64,000 nucleotides of DNA from Bacteroidales bacterium (GTDB taxonomy: Bacteria > Bacteroidota > Bacteroidia > Bacteroidales > UBA932). Below are positions 1-9,018 of the stretch, piece after piece (positions within the stretch are counted from its first letter, which is position 1; every line of letters starts with the position of its first letter). Under the pieces are notes generated by a model. That model was not told the DNA's origin, made no database searches, and saw only the letters and a program-made list of their open reading frames with translations. The stretch spans positions 38,484 to 102,483 of the forward strand of contig JAGAAF010000003.1 in the NCBI GenBank assembly GCA_017615435.1, written 5' to 3'. The position numbers and the translations under genes are program-made.

Positions 1-1
1 T

Positions 2-1111
2 GTGTCGGTTCCTTCTTATTCGTCGTCGGGCAACCCGAGCGCTCTCGTGTTCCCGGGCCTGAAACGCATCCAGATCGACCCCAGGCTCAATCCGGCTTAC
101 CGTTTCAGCACCCTCATCGAGGGCGAGTGCAACAAGCTTGGCATTACAGTCGGTAAAGACATATCGTCCAAGCCCGGATGCACCCCGTTCAACCCGCTCT
201 TCATTTTCGGCGGATCGGGACTCGGAAAGACCCATCTGGCGCAGGCTGTCGGAAATGCCGTCAAGGAACAATACCCGGATCTGACTGTTCTTTACGTCAC
301 CGGCAACGAATTCAAGACCCAGTATATGGACGCGACCTCGGTAAGGAACAAGCTTACCGATTTCCTCGCGTTCTATATGAAGATAGACGTCCTGATTATG
401 GACGACATCCAGGATCTGATCGGTACCGGCAGCCAGAACGCCTTCTTCAACATCTTCAATTACCTCCACCAGAACGGCAAGCAGCTCATCCTCACCTCCG
501 ACCGCGCTCCGAGGGATCTCGAGAGCTTCGAGGAAAGGATGCTGTCGCGCTTCAAATGGGGTCTGTCGGTCGAACTCGGACATCCGGACTTCGCCACACG
601 TCTTGCGATGCTTCGCAAGCGCTGCCTCCAGGAAGGCCTTCCGGTGGAAGAAGATGTGCTGAAGCATATTGCTATGGCCGTCAAGAACAACTTCAGGGAG
701 CTCGAAGGAGCCCTGATCTCGATGATGGCCTATGCCACCTACACGCACAAAGACTGCACGATAGAGCTGGCAAGCAGCATCGTGGACAAGATCGTGGGGG
801 AGAACACGAACGAAATCAGCATCGCGAAGGTGCAGGACACCGTCTGCGAGTACTTCAAGATCACCCACGCCGATCTCATCTCCAACTCCCGCAAGCGCCA
901 GATAGTGCAGGCCCGCCAGATTTCTATGTACCTGTGCCGCAATCTCATCAGCAACTGCTCCCTTTCTTCGATCGGAGCGGAAACCGGCGGCAAGGACCAC
1001 AGCACGGTGCTGCATTCCTGCTCCATCGTTTCCGACCTGATGTCAACAGACAGGGTTTTCAAGAAGTATGTCACTGACCTTCAGGGCATACTCGCCCCTG
1101 TGGAAATATAA
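2..1111 (+). CDS. dnaA: DnaA replication initiator, 5' end cut by window edge
   Basis: Replication initiator ATPase that binds DnaA boxes at oriC and opens the duplex. The visible 369 residues hold the AAA+ domain (Walker A GGSGLGKT at about 70-77, Walker B VLIMDDIQ near 130) and the C-terminal DNA-binding domain with the family signature around GGKDHSTVLHS near 332-342. Complete DnaA proteins are usually about 450-470 residues with an N-terminal DnaB/DiaA-interaction domain. Here the frame is open to the window edge, so the GTG at position 2 is probably not the true start and domain I lies upstream. No DnaA-box cluster is visible downstream. pepD follows after 9 nt. Confidence 0.93.
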   Translation: MSVPSYSSSGNPSALVFPGLKRIQIDPRLNPAYRFSTLIEGECNKLGITVGKDISSKPGCTPFNPLFIFGGSGLGKTHLAQAVGNAVKEQYPDLTVLYVTGNEFKTQYMDATSVRNKLTDFLAFYMKIDVLIMDDIQDLIGTGSQNAFFNIFNYLHQNGKQLILTSDRAPRDLESFEERMLSRFKWGLSVELGHPDFATRLAMLRKRCLQEGLPVEEDVLKHIAMAVKNNFRELEGALISMMAYATYTHKDCTIELASSIVDKIVGENTNEISIAKVQDTVCEYFKITHADLISNSRKRQIVQARQISMYLCRNLISNCSLSSIGAETGGKDHSTVLHSCSIVSDLMSTDRVFKKYVTDLQGILAPVEI

Positions 1112-1120
1112 TTTTCAGCT

Positions 1121-2542
1121 ATGGATGCAACAAGAGTCCTTGAGATTTTCAAGGAGATTACCCGTATTCCCCGCGAATCTGGCCACGAAGAGCCCATCAC
1201 CGCCTGGCTCCTGGACTGGGCCAAAGCCCACGCTCTGGAAGCAAAGCGCGACGAAATAGGCAACGTGTGCATTACCCGTCCGGCCGCTCCCGGTAAGGAA
1301 AGCGTACCCACCCTCGTTCTCCAGGCACATCAGGATATGGTGTGCGAGAAACTCGCCGGTTCGAAGCACGACTTCCTCAAGGATCCGATCGAGTACGTCA
1401 TAGAAGACGGCTGGATGGTCGCGAAGGAGACGACCCTTGGCGCCGACGACGGAATCGGGATCGCCGCCTGCCTCGCACTTCTGGAAAGCGACGACAAAAC
1501 CGGAAAGCTCGAGTGCATCTTCACTATCTCGGAGGAAACCGGAATGGACGGGGCCGAGGCTATGCAGCCCGGCTTCTTCACCGGCAAGACACTCATCAAC
1601 CTCGATTCCGAAGACGAAGGCCAGATGTTCATAGGCTGCGCCGGGGGAGTCACGACCGAAGCCACATATTCATTCAATACTGAGCCGGCGGGAACACGCG
1701 AGGCTCTCAAACTCTCGATCGCAGGCGGTCTCGGCGGCCACAGCGGCGACGACATCAACAAAGGCCGCGCGAACACCGTGATGCTGCTCCTCCGCTTCCT
1801 CTATTCGCAGTTGGACGGCGGTCTGAGGCTCGTCAGTTTCGACGGCGGAGGCAAGCACAACGCCATAGCCCGCGACTGCAGCGCGATCGTCCTGACCGAC
1901 GATGCAGCGGCGCTCAAGGCTGCTTTTGCGGAGTATGGAATGGTGATTGCGGACGAGTTCCACACCACCGATCCGAATCTCACGTTCAGCTGCACTGCGG
2001 CCAAGGCTGATGAGGCTATGGACGGCGAAAGCACCCGCCGCATAGTCGCCTCGCTCTATGCCTGCCCGCACGGCGTTCTCGCTATGAGCCAGGACATCAA
2101 GGATTTCGTGGAGACCAGCACCAACCTTGCCGCGGTTCACACAGACCTTTCGGACAGCACGGTATTCGTCTGCACCAGCCAGAGGAGCAGTTCCAGGCCC
2201 GCTTGCCGCGCCGCCGCCGCGAAGGTGGAGGCAGCGCTCGCGCTCGGCGGCGCGAAGGTGGTTCACCTGAGCGAGTATCCCGGCTGGAACCCCAATGTAA
2301 ACTCACACATCCTAAAAGTGTGCGTGGAGTCTTACAAGAAATGTTTCGGGGTGGAACCTCTCGTGCTGGCTATACACGCCGGCCTTGAATGCGGACTCTT
2401 CCTCGAGAAGTTCCCCGGCCTGGATATGATTTCATTCGGACCGACCCTCAGGGGAGTCCACGCTCCTGGCGAAAAGCTCGAGCTTGCCAGCCTCGATAAA
2501 TTTGTCCGTCATCTGGAAGACGTAGTAGTTAACTTCAAATAA
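1121..2542 (+). CDS. pepD: Aminoacyl-histidine dipeptidase (PepD, M20C)
   Basis: Cytosolic zinc dipeptidase of family M20C that cleaves Xaa-His and other dipeptides. The 473-residue length fits the family. Metal and catalytic residues can be placed by motif: LVLQAHQD (H70, catalytic D72), GADDGIG (bridging D109), ISEETG (E138/E139) and NLDSED (D162), with a terminal ligand His in RGVHAPGE near 447. No signal peptide is present. It lies 9 nt after dnaA and 6 nt before rpe, so the three may be co-transcribed, although their functions are unrelated. Confidence 0.93.
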   Translation: MDATRVLEIFKEITRIPRESGHEEPITAWLLDWAKAHALEAKRDEIGNVCITRPAAPGKESVPTLVLQAHQDMVCEKLAGSKHDFLKDPIEYVIEDGWMVAKETTLGADDGIGIAACLALLESDDKTGKLECIFTISEETGMDGAEAMQPGFFTGKTLINLDSEDEGQMFIGCAGGVTTEATYSFNTEPAGTREALKLSIAGGLGGHSGDDINKGRANTVMLLLRFLYSQLDGGLRLVSFDGGGKHNAIARDCSAIVLTDDAAALKAAFAEYGMVIADEFHTTDPNLTFSCTAAKADEAMDGESTRRIVASLYACPHGVLAMSQDIKDFVETSTNLAAVHTDLSDSTVFVCTSQRSSSRPACRAAAAKVEAALALGGAKVVHLSEYPGWNPNVNSHILKVCVESYKKCFGVEPLVLAIHAGLECGLFLEKFPGLDMISFGPTLRGVHAPGEKLELASLDKFVRHLEDVVVNFK

Positions 2543-2548
2543 TAGCCT

Positions 2549-3193
2549 ATGTTAGTAGCTCCTTCACTTCTCACAGCCGACTTCCTCCATCTCGAAAAAG
2601 ACGTGAGGATGGTAGACGAGCACGCCGATCTTATCCATCTGGATATTATGGACGGCACCCTGGTGCCCAACATCTCGTTCGGTTTCCCCGTGGTCGCAGG
2701 CATCGCCTCGATAGCTACAAAGCCTATGGACGCGCATCTGATGGTCGTGAATCCGGATAAATGGTTCGAAAGACTCAAGGAGTTGGGCGTGCAGTACGTA
2801 AGCTTCCACGTGGAGGCCGCAGGCTGCAGGACTGCCCGTTTCATCCGTCAGGCCCACAAACTGGGCTTCAAGGTGGGTGTGGCACTGGATCCCGACGTGA
2901 AGATCGAGAAGGTCTTCAGATATGTCGGGAAGGCCGATTTCATTCTGGTGATGTCGGTGTTTGCCGGCTTCGGCGGCCAGAAATTCATTTATGAAACTAT
3001 CGACAGAGTCTCCAAGCTCAAGGCTGAGATCGTCCGCAAGGGGGCGCAGACCCTCATCGAAGTGGACGGCGGAGTCAATCCCTCCAACGTGAAAGCCCTC
3101 GCGGAAGCGGGCGCGGATATAGTGGTGGGAGGAAGCGCCGTGCTGGGCGCGCAAGATCCGGCGGCTGTGATCAAAGCCCTTCAGGAAGCCTGA
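2549..3193 (+). CDS. rpe: Ribulose-phosphate 3-epimerase
   Basis: Interconverts D-ribulose 5-phosphate and D-xylulose 5-phosphate in the pentose phosphate pathway; a cytosolic TIM-barrel metal enzyme. At 214 residues it has the usual length. Family motifs are intact: HLDIMDG with catalytic D32, DAHLM with metal ligand H63, and EVDGGV near residue 174 with the second catalytic Asp. Its last 23 nt overlap the 3' end of the convergent birA gene, so there is no room for a separate terminator between them. Confidence 0.95.
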   Translation: MLVAPSLLTADFLHLEKDVRMVDEHADLIHLDIMDGTLVPNISFGFPVVAGIASIATKPMDAHLMVVNPDKWFERLKELGVQYVSFHVEAAGCRTARFIRQAHKLGFKVGVALDPDVKIEKVFRYVGKADFILVMSVFAGFGGQKFIYETIDRVSKLKAEIVRKGAQTLIEVDGGVNPSNVKALAEAGADIVVGGSAVLGAQDPAAVIKALQEA

Positions 3194-3770
3194 AGACTCT
3201 CTTTCCAAATTCTTCTTGCAACAGCTTTCTGCCGTCTTCGCCGTAGATCATCTCAGCGTGGCGGCAGAAAATCTTATGGAAGGTCTCCATCTCGGAGTGG
3301 ATGTCGTACTGACTGCCCGTGAGCTCTTTGAGGGAAACCGGATTTGGGAGTTCCGAGGGCCAGTTTTCTTCATTTATGTTCAGGCCTATCCCTATTATGC
3401 TCGCCTTCACATACTGGCCGTCAAGGACATTCTCTATCAGGATTCCGCAGATCTTTTTATCGCCCACCCATATGTCGTTGGGCCATTTGATGCGGGCCTG
3501 CACGCCATAGAGCTCGAGGTACTTGACCAGGGAGACAGTGGTTATATGAGTAAGGATGATAGCGTCCCTGGCGTCAAGGCCGCGCGGTTTGAGCACCACG
3601 GTAAACGTGAGGTTGAGTCCGGGAGTAGCGTACCAGGTATGAAGCCCCTGTCCGCGGCCGGCGGTCTGACTTTCTGTCGCTATCACTGAAAAATTGTCAA
3701 GGCTGTCCAGAGTCCTTCTGGCCTCGTTATTTGTCGAATCCAGCTCTGCAAACCACTTAATTCCTGACAT
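3171..3770 (-). CDS. birA: Biotin--[acetyl-CoA-carboxylase] ligase, single-domain
   Basis: Attaches biotin to the carrier lysine of biotin-dependent carboxylases through biotinyl-AMP. The 199-residue protein shows the biotin/ATP loop TAGRGQG (GRGQ at 38-41), the KWPNDIW motif (95-101) and the following DKKICGILIEN segment. It lacks the N-terminal winged-helix domain of E. coli BirA, so it should act only as an enzyme and not as the bio repressor. The start at 3770 places it divergent from rsfS across a 62-nt promoter region. Confidence 0.92.
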   Translation of the reverse strand: MSGIKWFAELDSTNNEARRTLDSLDNFSVIATESQTAGRGQGLHTWYATPGLNLTFTVVLKPRGLDARDAIILTHITTVSLVKYLELYGVQARIKWPNDIWVGDKKICGILIENVLDGQYVKASIIGIGLNINEENWPSELPNPVSLKELTGSQYDIHSEMETFHKIFCRHAEMIYGEDGRKLLQEEFGKRVFRLPEGL

Positions 3771-3771
3771 C

Positions 3772-3802
3772 TTTACTTAGGTCCTATTTTTGTTTATATT
3801 TG
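3772..3802 (+). promoter_or_regulatory. Promoter of rsfS-ftsH-cdsA
   Basis: TTTA at 3772-3775, 19 nt, then TATATTTG at 3795-3802. This is a full match to the Bacteroidota -7 consensus TAnnTTTG, with a -33 box one base off TTTG. The implied start of transcription is about 20 nt before the rsfS ATG at 3833. Confidence 0.8.
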
Positions 3803-3832
3803 CATTGCAAAAATACATATAATTTTCAGCTT

Positions 3833-4183
3833 ATGATTACACACGACCTGCGCGTCATAGCCGACGCTATCCTCGACAAAAAGGGGGAGAACGTTGTGTC
3901 GATTGACCTCCGCAGCATCGGAACGGCGATTACAGACTACTTCGTGGTCTGCGACGGCAGTTCCACCACCAATGTATCCGCAATAGCGGACAATATCCTC
4001 AAGGAGGCGAAAGAGAAACTCGGCCTCAAACCCTCGCGTATTCAGGGTATGGAGAACAACTTCTGGATCATAATGGACTTCGGAAACATAGTAGTCCACG
4101 TGTTCCAGAAAGAGTACCGCGAGTTCTACCGTCTGGAAGACCTCTGGGCGGACGCTCCGCACAAGACTTACAAAGCAAGATGA
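3833..4183 (+). CDS. rsfS: Ribosome silencing factor RsfS
   Basis: RsfS (Iojap/YbeB family) binds ribosomal protein uL14 and blocks 30S-50S joining when nutrients are short. The protein is 116 residues from the ATG at 3833. An in-frame TTG at 3800 lies inside the promoter -7 box, so it was not used. Family features are the segment DYFVVCDGSSTTNVSAIAD and the tail FQKEYREFYRLEDLW. Its stop overlaps the ftsH start in an ATGA, indicating translational coupling. Upstream of ftsH it is the first gene of a housekeeping operon. Confidence 0.92.
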   Translation: MITHDLRVIADAILDKKGENVVSIDLRSIGTAITDYFVVCDGSSTTNVSAIADNILKEAKEKLGLKPSRIQGMENNFWIIMDFGNIVVHVFQKEYREFYRLEDLWADAPHKTYKAR

Positions 4184-6108
4184 GCCAGAAGAAAAGCAAT
4201 AAACCGAAGATAAAGACCATCAAAGTCAACCTTTCCTGGTTCTACATCCTCCTTGTCGGAGGAATCTTCTTCCTTCTGTTCAGGGACGGCAGCAAAGCCA
4301 ATCCCCAGAAGGTGGAATGGGCCGAGGTTCAGGAGATGGTCCTCAGGGGCGACGTGAAGGACATTCACTTCGTCCGTAACGACCTCAAGGGCACGATTAC
4401 CATCAAGCCCGACCGCATCGAGCAGTATAAGAGCCGCTTCGGCGGGGAAGTGCCGGCCAAATCGCCGCATTTCAGCTTCCTCGTGTCCGGCACCTTCGAC
4501 GCCGAGCGCGAATTCGGCGAGCTTAACGCCCGGCTGGATGCCGCTCAGCAGGTCCCCGTCATTATGGAGCACGATTCCAAGATCTGGGACGGCGTCCTTC
4601 AGTGGACCATACCTCTGCTGCTTCTTGTCATCTTCTGGATCTGGATGTTCCGCGGAATGAACCGCGGGATGGGCGGTCCCGGAGGCCAGGGCGGCGGTAT
4701 GAACCCCTTCAATGTGGGCAAAGCCCAGGGCAAGCTGACCGACAAGAACAAGGTCAACGTCACTTTCAAGGACGTAGCCGGTCTGTACGGCGCGAAGGAA
4801 GAGGTGGTCGAGATAGTGGACTTCCTCAAGAATCCCCAGAAATACACCGCCTTGGGAGCGAAGATTCCCAAGGGAGCCCTCTTGGTGGGCCCTCCCGGAA
4901 CCGGTAAGACCTTGCTGGCCAAAGCCGTCGCAGGCGAGGCCAACGTGCCTTTCTTCAGCATCAGCGGCTCCGACTTCGTGGAGATGTTCGTGGGTGTGGG
5001 AGCAAGCCGCGTGCGCGATCTCTTCCAGCAGGCGAAGGAGAAAGCCCCGTGCATAGTCTTTATCGATGAGATCGACGCAGTCGGCCGCGCCCGCGGCAAG
5101 AACGCCGGCTTCTCAGGCAACGACGAGCGCGAGAATACCCTGAACCAGCTCCTCACTGAAATGGACGGCTTCGGCACCAACAGCGGTGTCATCGTGCTGG
5201 CGGCCACCAACCGCGCGGACATCCTGGACAAGGCCCTGATGCGCGCCGGCCGTTTCGACCGTCAGATCCACGTGGACCTGCCCGAGCTCAAGGAGCGCGA
5301 GGAGATATTCCAGGTGCACCTCAAGGGTCTCAAGCTGGATCCCGGCTTCGACGTCACCTTTATGGCCAAGCATACCCCCGGTTTCAGCGGAGCCGACATA
5401 GCCAACGTCTGCAATGAAGCGGCCCTGACAGCCGCACGCAGGGGAAAGAAGAAGATAGAGCAGCAGGACTTCCTCGACGCTGTGGACCGCATCATCGGCG
5501 GCATCGAGAAGAAGAGCTCCATCATCACTCCGTTCGAGAAGAAGAGCATCGCCCACCACGAAGCGGGCCACGCCGTGGTAAGCTGGCTGCTGCCCAACGC
5601 AAGCCCACTCTTCAAGGTCACCCTCATCCCTCGCGGAAACGCCCTTGGAGCCGCCTGGTACCTGCCTGAGGAGCATAAACTCCACACCAGGAGCCAGATG
5701 ATGGACGAGATGTGTTCGCTCATCGGCGGCCGCGTAGCTGAGGAAATGCTCAACGGAGAGCCCTCTACCGGCGCGCTTAACGACCTTGAGCGCCTCACCC
5801 AGATGGCGTACGCTATGATCCAGTACTACGGTATGTCCGACAAGGTGGGCAACCTCAGTTTCTACGACAGCACCGGTGCACGTGGCTACGAATTCACCAA
5901 GCCATACTCGGAGAAGACTGCCGAGATGATGGACGAAGAGGTGAAGAAGCTCGTAAAAGAGATCCACGACAAGACCCTCAAGCTCCTCACGGAGCACAAG
6001 GAAGGCTGGGAAGCCGTCGCGAACTTACTCCTCGAAAAGGAGGTCATCTTCGCCGACGACGTGGAAGCCATCCTCGGACCGAAGGCAAAGAATGAAGGAA
6101 CTGCCTAA
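4180..6108 (+). CDS. ftsH: ATP-dependent zinc metalloprotease FtsH
   Basis: Membrane-anchored AAA+ protease that degrades misfolded and regulatory membrane and soluble proteins. The 642 residues begin with a basic N-terminus, TM1 (about 20-34), a periplasmic domain and TM2 (about 141-158), followed by a Gly-rich linker. The AAA+ domain carries Walker A GPPGTGKT at 237-244 and Walker [10 protein letters not shown]. The zinc site is HHEAGH with H460, E461 and H464, and a third ligand Asp near 535 (ALNDLERLT). The start overlaps rsfS by 4 nt and the end overlaps cdsA by 17 nt. Confidence 0.97.
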   Translation: MSQKKSNKPKIKTIKVNLSWFYILLVGGIFFLLFRDGSKANPQKVEWAEVQEMVLRGDVKDIHFVRNDLKGTITIKPDRIEQYKSRFGGEVPAKSPHFSFLVSGTFDAEREFGELNARLDAAQQVPVIMEHDSKIWDGVLQWTIPLLLLVIFWIWMFRGMNRGMGGPGGQGGGMNPFNVGKAQGKLTDKNKVNVTFKDVAGLYGAKEEVVEIVDFLKNPQKYTALGAKIPKGALLVGPPGTGKTLLAKAVAGEANVPFFSISGSDFVEMFVGVGASRVRDLFQQAKEKAPCIVFIDEIDAVGRARGKNAGFSGNDERENTLNQLLTEMDGFGTNSGVIVLAATNRADILDKALMRAGRFDRQIHVDLPELKEREEIFQVHLKGLKLDPGFDVTFMAKHTPGFSGADIANVCNEAALTAARRGKKKIEQQDFLDAVDRIIGGIEKKSSIITPFEKKSIAHHEAGHAVVSWLLPNASPLFKVTLIPRGNALGAAWYLPEEHKLHTRSQMMDEMCSLIGGRVAEEMLNGEPSTGALNDLERLTQMAYAMIQYYGMSDKVGNLSFYDSTGARGYEFTKPYSEKTAEMMDEEVKKLVKEIHDKTLKLLTEHKEGWEAVANLLLEKEVIFADDVEAILGPKAKNEGTA

Positions 6109-6931
6109 AAGAATAATTTTCGGCGCTTTGTTCGCGGCGATAGTGGTGGTAGGGACGGTTGTCCTGCCGCCACTGTTCCATTTGCTGATGGCCTTCGCGA
6201 TAGCCTGGACCCTGCACGAATTCTTCGTGATGTCGGTGGGGAAGTCGGACTTCATCGTTGAAAGGGTGCTTGCGATACTTGGCGCCGAGCTTCTTTACGC
6301 TTTCCTCGTCCTTTACAAGACGGGCGTGCTCGATCAGCTCAGCCTGATCGCCGTCGCCTTAATACCGGTATTCCTGCTGATGATAGTGCCCATCTGGCAC
6401 AGGGACCACTCCAACCACGTCAAACTGGCATACATTTTCGCCGGCCTGGGCTACATAGGTTTCCCTATGGCGCTGGTTCCGCTGCTCCAATATCACTCTG
6501 GAGAGCAGGACGGCTGGCTGATACTCGGGCTGCTGCTCACCATCTGGGTGTCCGATGTGGGAGCCTACTTTATAGGCACTGCGCTGGGACAGAAGCCGAA
6601 CAGCATCAAGCTCGCCCCCGCCATCTCGCCCAAAAAGTCGCTCTGGGGCCTCGCAGGGGCCGTCCTGTTCGGCGTCGGAAGCGCGGTGGCGCTGCACTAC
6701 CTTGGAGTCTTCCGCTTCCCTCTGGCGCACTCTATGGTCATAGGCGGTATAGCAAGTCTGGGCGGCCTGCTCGGCGACCTTGTCGAAAGTATGTGGAAGC
6801 GGTATTTCGGAGTGAAGGACTCGGGGAATCTGATTCCCGGCCACGGCGGGCTCTACGACAGGCTGGACAGCGCGATCATCGCGCTTCCGATGATCACAGT
6901 TTATCTGGCTGCCGCCGGTCTTCTTCAATAA
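6092..6931 (+). CDS. cdsA: Phosphatidate cytidylyltransferase
   Basis: Makes CDP-diacylglycerol from phosphatidic acid and CTP, the entry step to membrane phospholipids. This is a 279-residue, multi-spanning inner-membrane protein. The C-terminal family signature is complete: S-x-x-KR, VKDSGNLIPGHGGLYDR with the catalytic acidic and basic residues. It is third in the rsfS-ftsH-cdsA operon, starting 17 nt inside ftsH. Its last 38 nt overlap the 3' end of convergent ispG. Confidence 0.95.
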   Translation: MKELPKRIIFGALFAAIVVVGTVVLPPLFHLLMAFAIAWTLHEFFVMSVGKSDFIVERVLAILGAELLYAFLVLYKTGVLDQLSLIAVALIPVFLLMIVPIWHRDHSNHVKLAYIFAGLGYIGFPMALVPLLQYHSGEQDGWLILGLLLTIWVSDVGAYFIGTALGQKPNSIKLAPAISPKKSLWGLAGAVLFGVGSAVALHYLGVFRFPLAHSMVIGGIASLGGLLGDLVESMWKRYFGVKDSGNLIPGHGGLYDRLDSAIIALPMITVYLAAAGLLQ

Positions 6932-8168
6932 GCTCGAGAAGCTTGTCCACAGCTTCAGTTTCGGGAACGTGCTTCAAGACGGGCACGTTCTTTTTGTATA
7001 TGCTCACCTTGCCGCCGCCTTCGCCCACATAACCCCAGTCGGCATCGGCCATCTCCCCGGGGCCGTTTACGATGCAGCCCATCACGGCGATAACGATGTC
7101 CTTGAGTCCGGCGGTCTTCGCCTTGACCTCTTCGAATGCCTTCTGAAGGTCGTACATAGTGCGTCCGCAGCCGGGGCAGGCGATATACTCGGGCTTGTAG
7201 AAGCGACGCCGCGCTGCCTGCATTATCTCGTCGCGGAGGTAAGCGTCCACATCCGCGGGGATCTCATCAATCTCGCGGTTCATCAGCTTCGGCCCCCAGG
7301 TGCAGGCGGCGTCCAGCATACGGAGCTCGCGCTGCGGAAGCTCCGGCATCGCGCCGCCGCTGTAACGCGCGGCCAGATACTGCGCTACCGGCAGTTCGTT
7401 GACCGGATCCTCCGTCAGGGAGACCCTGATCGTGTCGCCTATGCCCTCCTCCAGCAGGGTGGCTATGCCCACGCAGGACTTGATACGGCCGCTGTCGCCG
7501 TTGCCGGCCTCGGTCACTCCGACGTGGAGAGGGTAGACCCTGCCCTCGGCCTTCATCATACGCACGAGATTACGGTAGGCCTCGACCATAGTCACGGTAT
7601 TCGAGGACTTGAGCGAGACCACCACCTGGTCGAAGTCGGCCTCGGTGCACATACGCACCCACTCCATAGCGGCTATGGCCATAGCTTCCGGCGTGTTGCC
7701 GTATCGCTCGGTGATGTAAGCCCCGAGCGATCCGTGGTTCACGCCGATGCGTATGGCGGTGCCGCTGCGCTTGCATATTTCAATCAGACGGGCGAACTGC
7801 TCGCGCGCCACTTCGTGGTCTTTATGGAAGTTGCCTGGATTGATACGGACTTTATCCACGAAAGGAGCCACTTCCAGGGCCGTAGCGGAGGAGAAGTGGA
7901 TATCTGCCACTATCGGGGTTATAATCCCCTCAGAACGCAGCTTTTCGCGTATTGCGCGGATATGCGGCACATCCTGCAGACCGGGCACTGTGATTCTGAT
8001 CATCTGCGCGCCCGCATCCGCCATCCTGCGGCACTGCTCGAGAGTGCCTTCTTCATCGAAAGTGTGCGTGTTGCACATCGTCTGGACGACGATGGGATTG
8101 GAGCCGCCCAGAAGCAGGGGCTCGGAGCCTATCCTGACCTCACTGGTTGTAAGCCTTGTCTGTGCCAT
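6894..8168 (-). CDS. ispG: 4-hydroxy-3-methylbut-2-enyl-diphosphate synthase, short form
   Basis: IspG (GcpE) converts MEcPP to HMBPP in the MEP isoprenoid pathway with a [4Fe-4S] cluster. An N-terminal TIM barrel is followed by the cluster domain, with CPGCGRT giving two Cys and MGCIVNGPGE giving the third Cys and the Glu ligand. At 424 residues it is the two-domain form. From family knowledge, most Bacteroidota carry an about 600-residue version with a large insert, as in plants and Chlamydia, so the short form here is notable. Its start lies 29 nt inside the upstream outer-membrane protein gene, at the end of a leftward operon. Confidence 0.94.
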   Translation of the reverse strand: MAQTRLTTSEVRIGSEPLLLGGSNPIVVQTMCNTHTFDEEGTLEQCRRMADAGAQMIRITVPGLQDVPHIRAIREKLRSEGIITPIVADIHFSSATALEVAPFVDKVRINPGNFHKDHEVAREQFARLIEICKRSGTAIRIGVNHGSLGAYITERYGNTPEAMAIAAMEWVRMCTEADFDQVVVSLKSSNTVTMVEAYRNLVRMMKAEGRVYPLHVGVTEAGNGDSGRIKSCVGIATLLEEGIGDTIRVSLTEDPVNELPVAQYLAARYSGGAMPELPQRELRMLDAACTWGPKLMNREIDEIPADVDAYLRDEIMQAARRRFYKPEYIACPGCGRTMYDLQKAFEEVKAKTAGLKDIVIAVMGCIVNGPGEMADADWGYVGEGGGKVSIYKKNVPVLKHVPETEAVDKLLELIEEDRRQPDKL

Positions 8169-9018
8169 AAACTATCTCGTAAGCCTCGCGCTTGAGGTCT
8201 TTGCGGGTCTTGCCGTAGCGTTTGCCGAGCGGGACGTTGATGCCCGCTGAGAAGATGTAGTCGAAAGGATATGCGAAGCGCCAGTAATAAGCGTTCCTGT
8301 CTTCGGCGCCGGAGCCCTCCGGGAACTGTGAATCGGGTTCGAAGATGCTGGACCAGCCGTAGCGCAGCTGCGCCATCACGAACAATTCTATCGGTCCAAG
8401 GAAGACGCCCATACCGACTCCGCCCTGAAGACCGTAGTCGATCTGACGGTCGCTGTCGTACCAGTCGTATTCGTAGTTAGGGTCGATATAGTCACCGAAG
8501 CGCTGCACATTAAGGCGATAACCGCCGTAGAGGCCGAGCTCACCGAAGAACTTCATCCAGCGGGTGTCGTAGTGGATCATAGCCAGGAATGGCACTTCCA
8601 CCACCTGCATCTTGATCCTTCGCGCCCTTTCCTTGAAATAGTGGTCCTCCTCTTTTCTGGCGTAGTAGCCTTCGTGGCCGAACTCGATGCCTATCTGCCA
8701 GGCGAAGTAGGGAAGATAGTCGAACATCTTCTCGTAGTGCGTGTAGCGCAGCGAGGCATATCCGGGGTAGTACCAATGGTGCTGGCGGAAGACTGTAGGA
8801 TTCAACTGCATATAGGCTGAGGTAACGCCGAAACTCACTCCTATCGAAGAATAATTGTTCAGGTCAGGCACCTTGATCTGCACGGTATCCAGATACACCT
8901 GCTCACGGATGACGGCGTTCGTATCCAGGGGCGGAGCTATCTCAGATTCGAAGTACTGACCGTATAGGGCAGTTGAAGCGAAAAACGCGATTAATGCCAG
9001 CAATCTCCTCATAGTCAC
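8140..9018 (-). CDS. Predicted outer-membrane beta-barrel protein
   Basis: A 292-residue secreted protein of unknown function. A signal peptide (basic MTMRRLL, hydrophobic stretch, cleavage near ALYGQ) is followed by alternating aromatic and polar strands with GVSFGVTSAYMQ, FAWQIGIEFGH and GGVGMGVFLG, typical of an 8-10 strand PorT-like barrel. The C-terminal tail after the last strand (PLGKRYGKTRKDLKRE) is basic and probably lies outside the barrel. It overlaps the upstream lipoprotein gene by 4 nt and ispG by 29 nt, so it is co-transcribed with both. A second ATG two codons in (MRRLLAL) is an alternative start. Confidence 0.7.
   Translation of the reverse strand: MTMRRLLALIAFFASTALYGQYFESEIAPPLDTNAVIREQVYLDTVQIKVPDLNNYSSIGVSFGVTSAYMQLNPTVFRQHHWYYPGYASLRYTHYEKMFDYLPYFAWQIGIEFGHEGYYARKEEDHYFKERARRIKMQVVEVPFLAMIHYDTRWMKFFGELGLYGGYRLNVQRFGDYIDPNYEYDWYDSDRQIDYGLQGGVGMGVFLGPIELFVMAQLRYGWSSIFEPDSQFPEGSGAEDRNAYYWRFAYPFDYIFSAGINVPLGKRYGKTRKDLKREAYEIVYGTDKAYNQ

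Noticed and set aside
1..1111. An origin of replication near dnaA
   Set aside because: The dnaA 5' side is outside the window and no DnaA-box cluster or AT-rich unwinding element is seen downstream.
6969..8195. A 408-codon open frame antisense to ispG
   Set aside because: ispG is certain from its cluster motifs; the antisense frame is biased in composition and His-rich, as mirror frames are.
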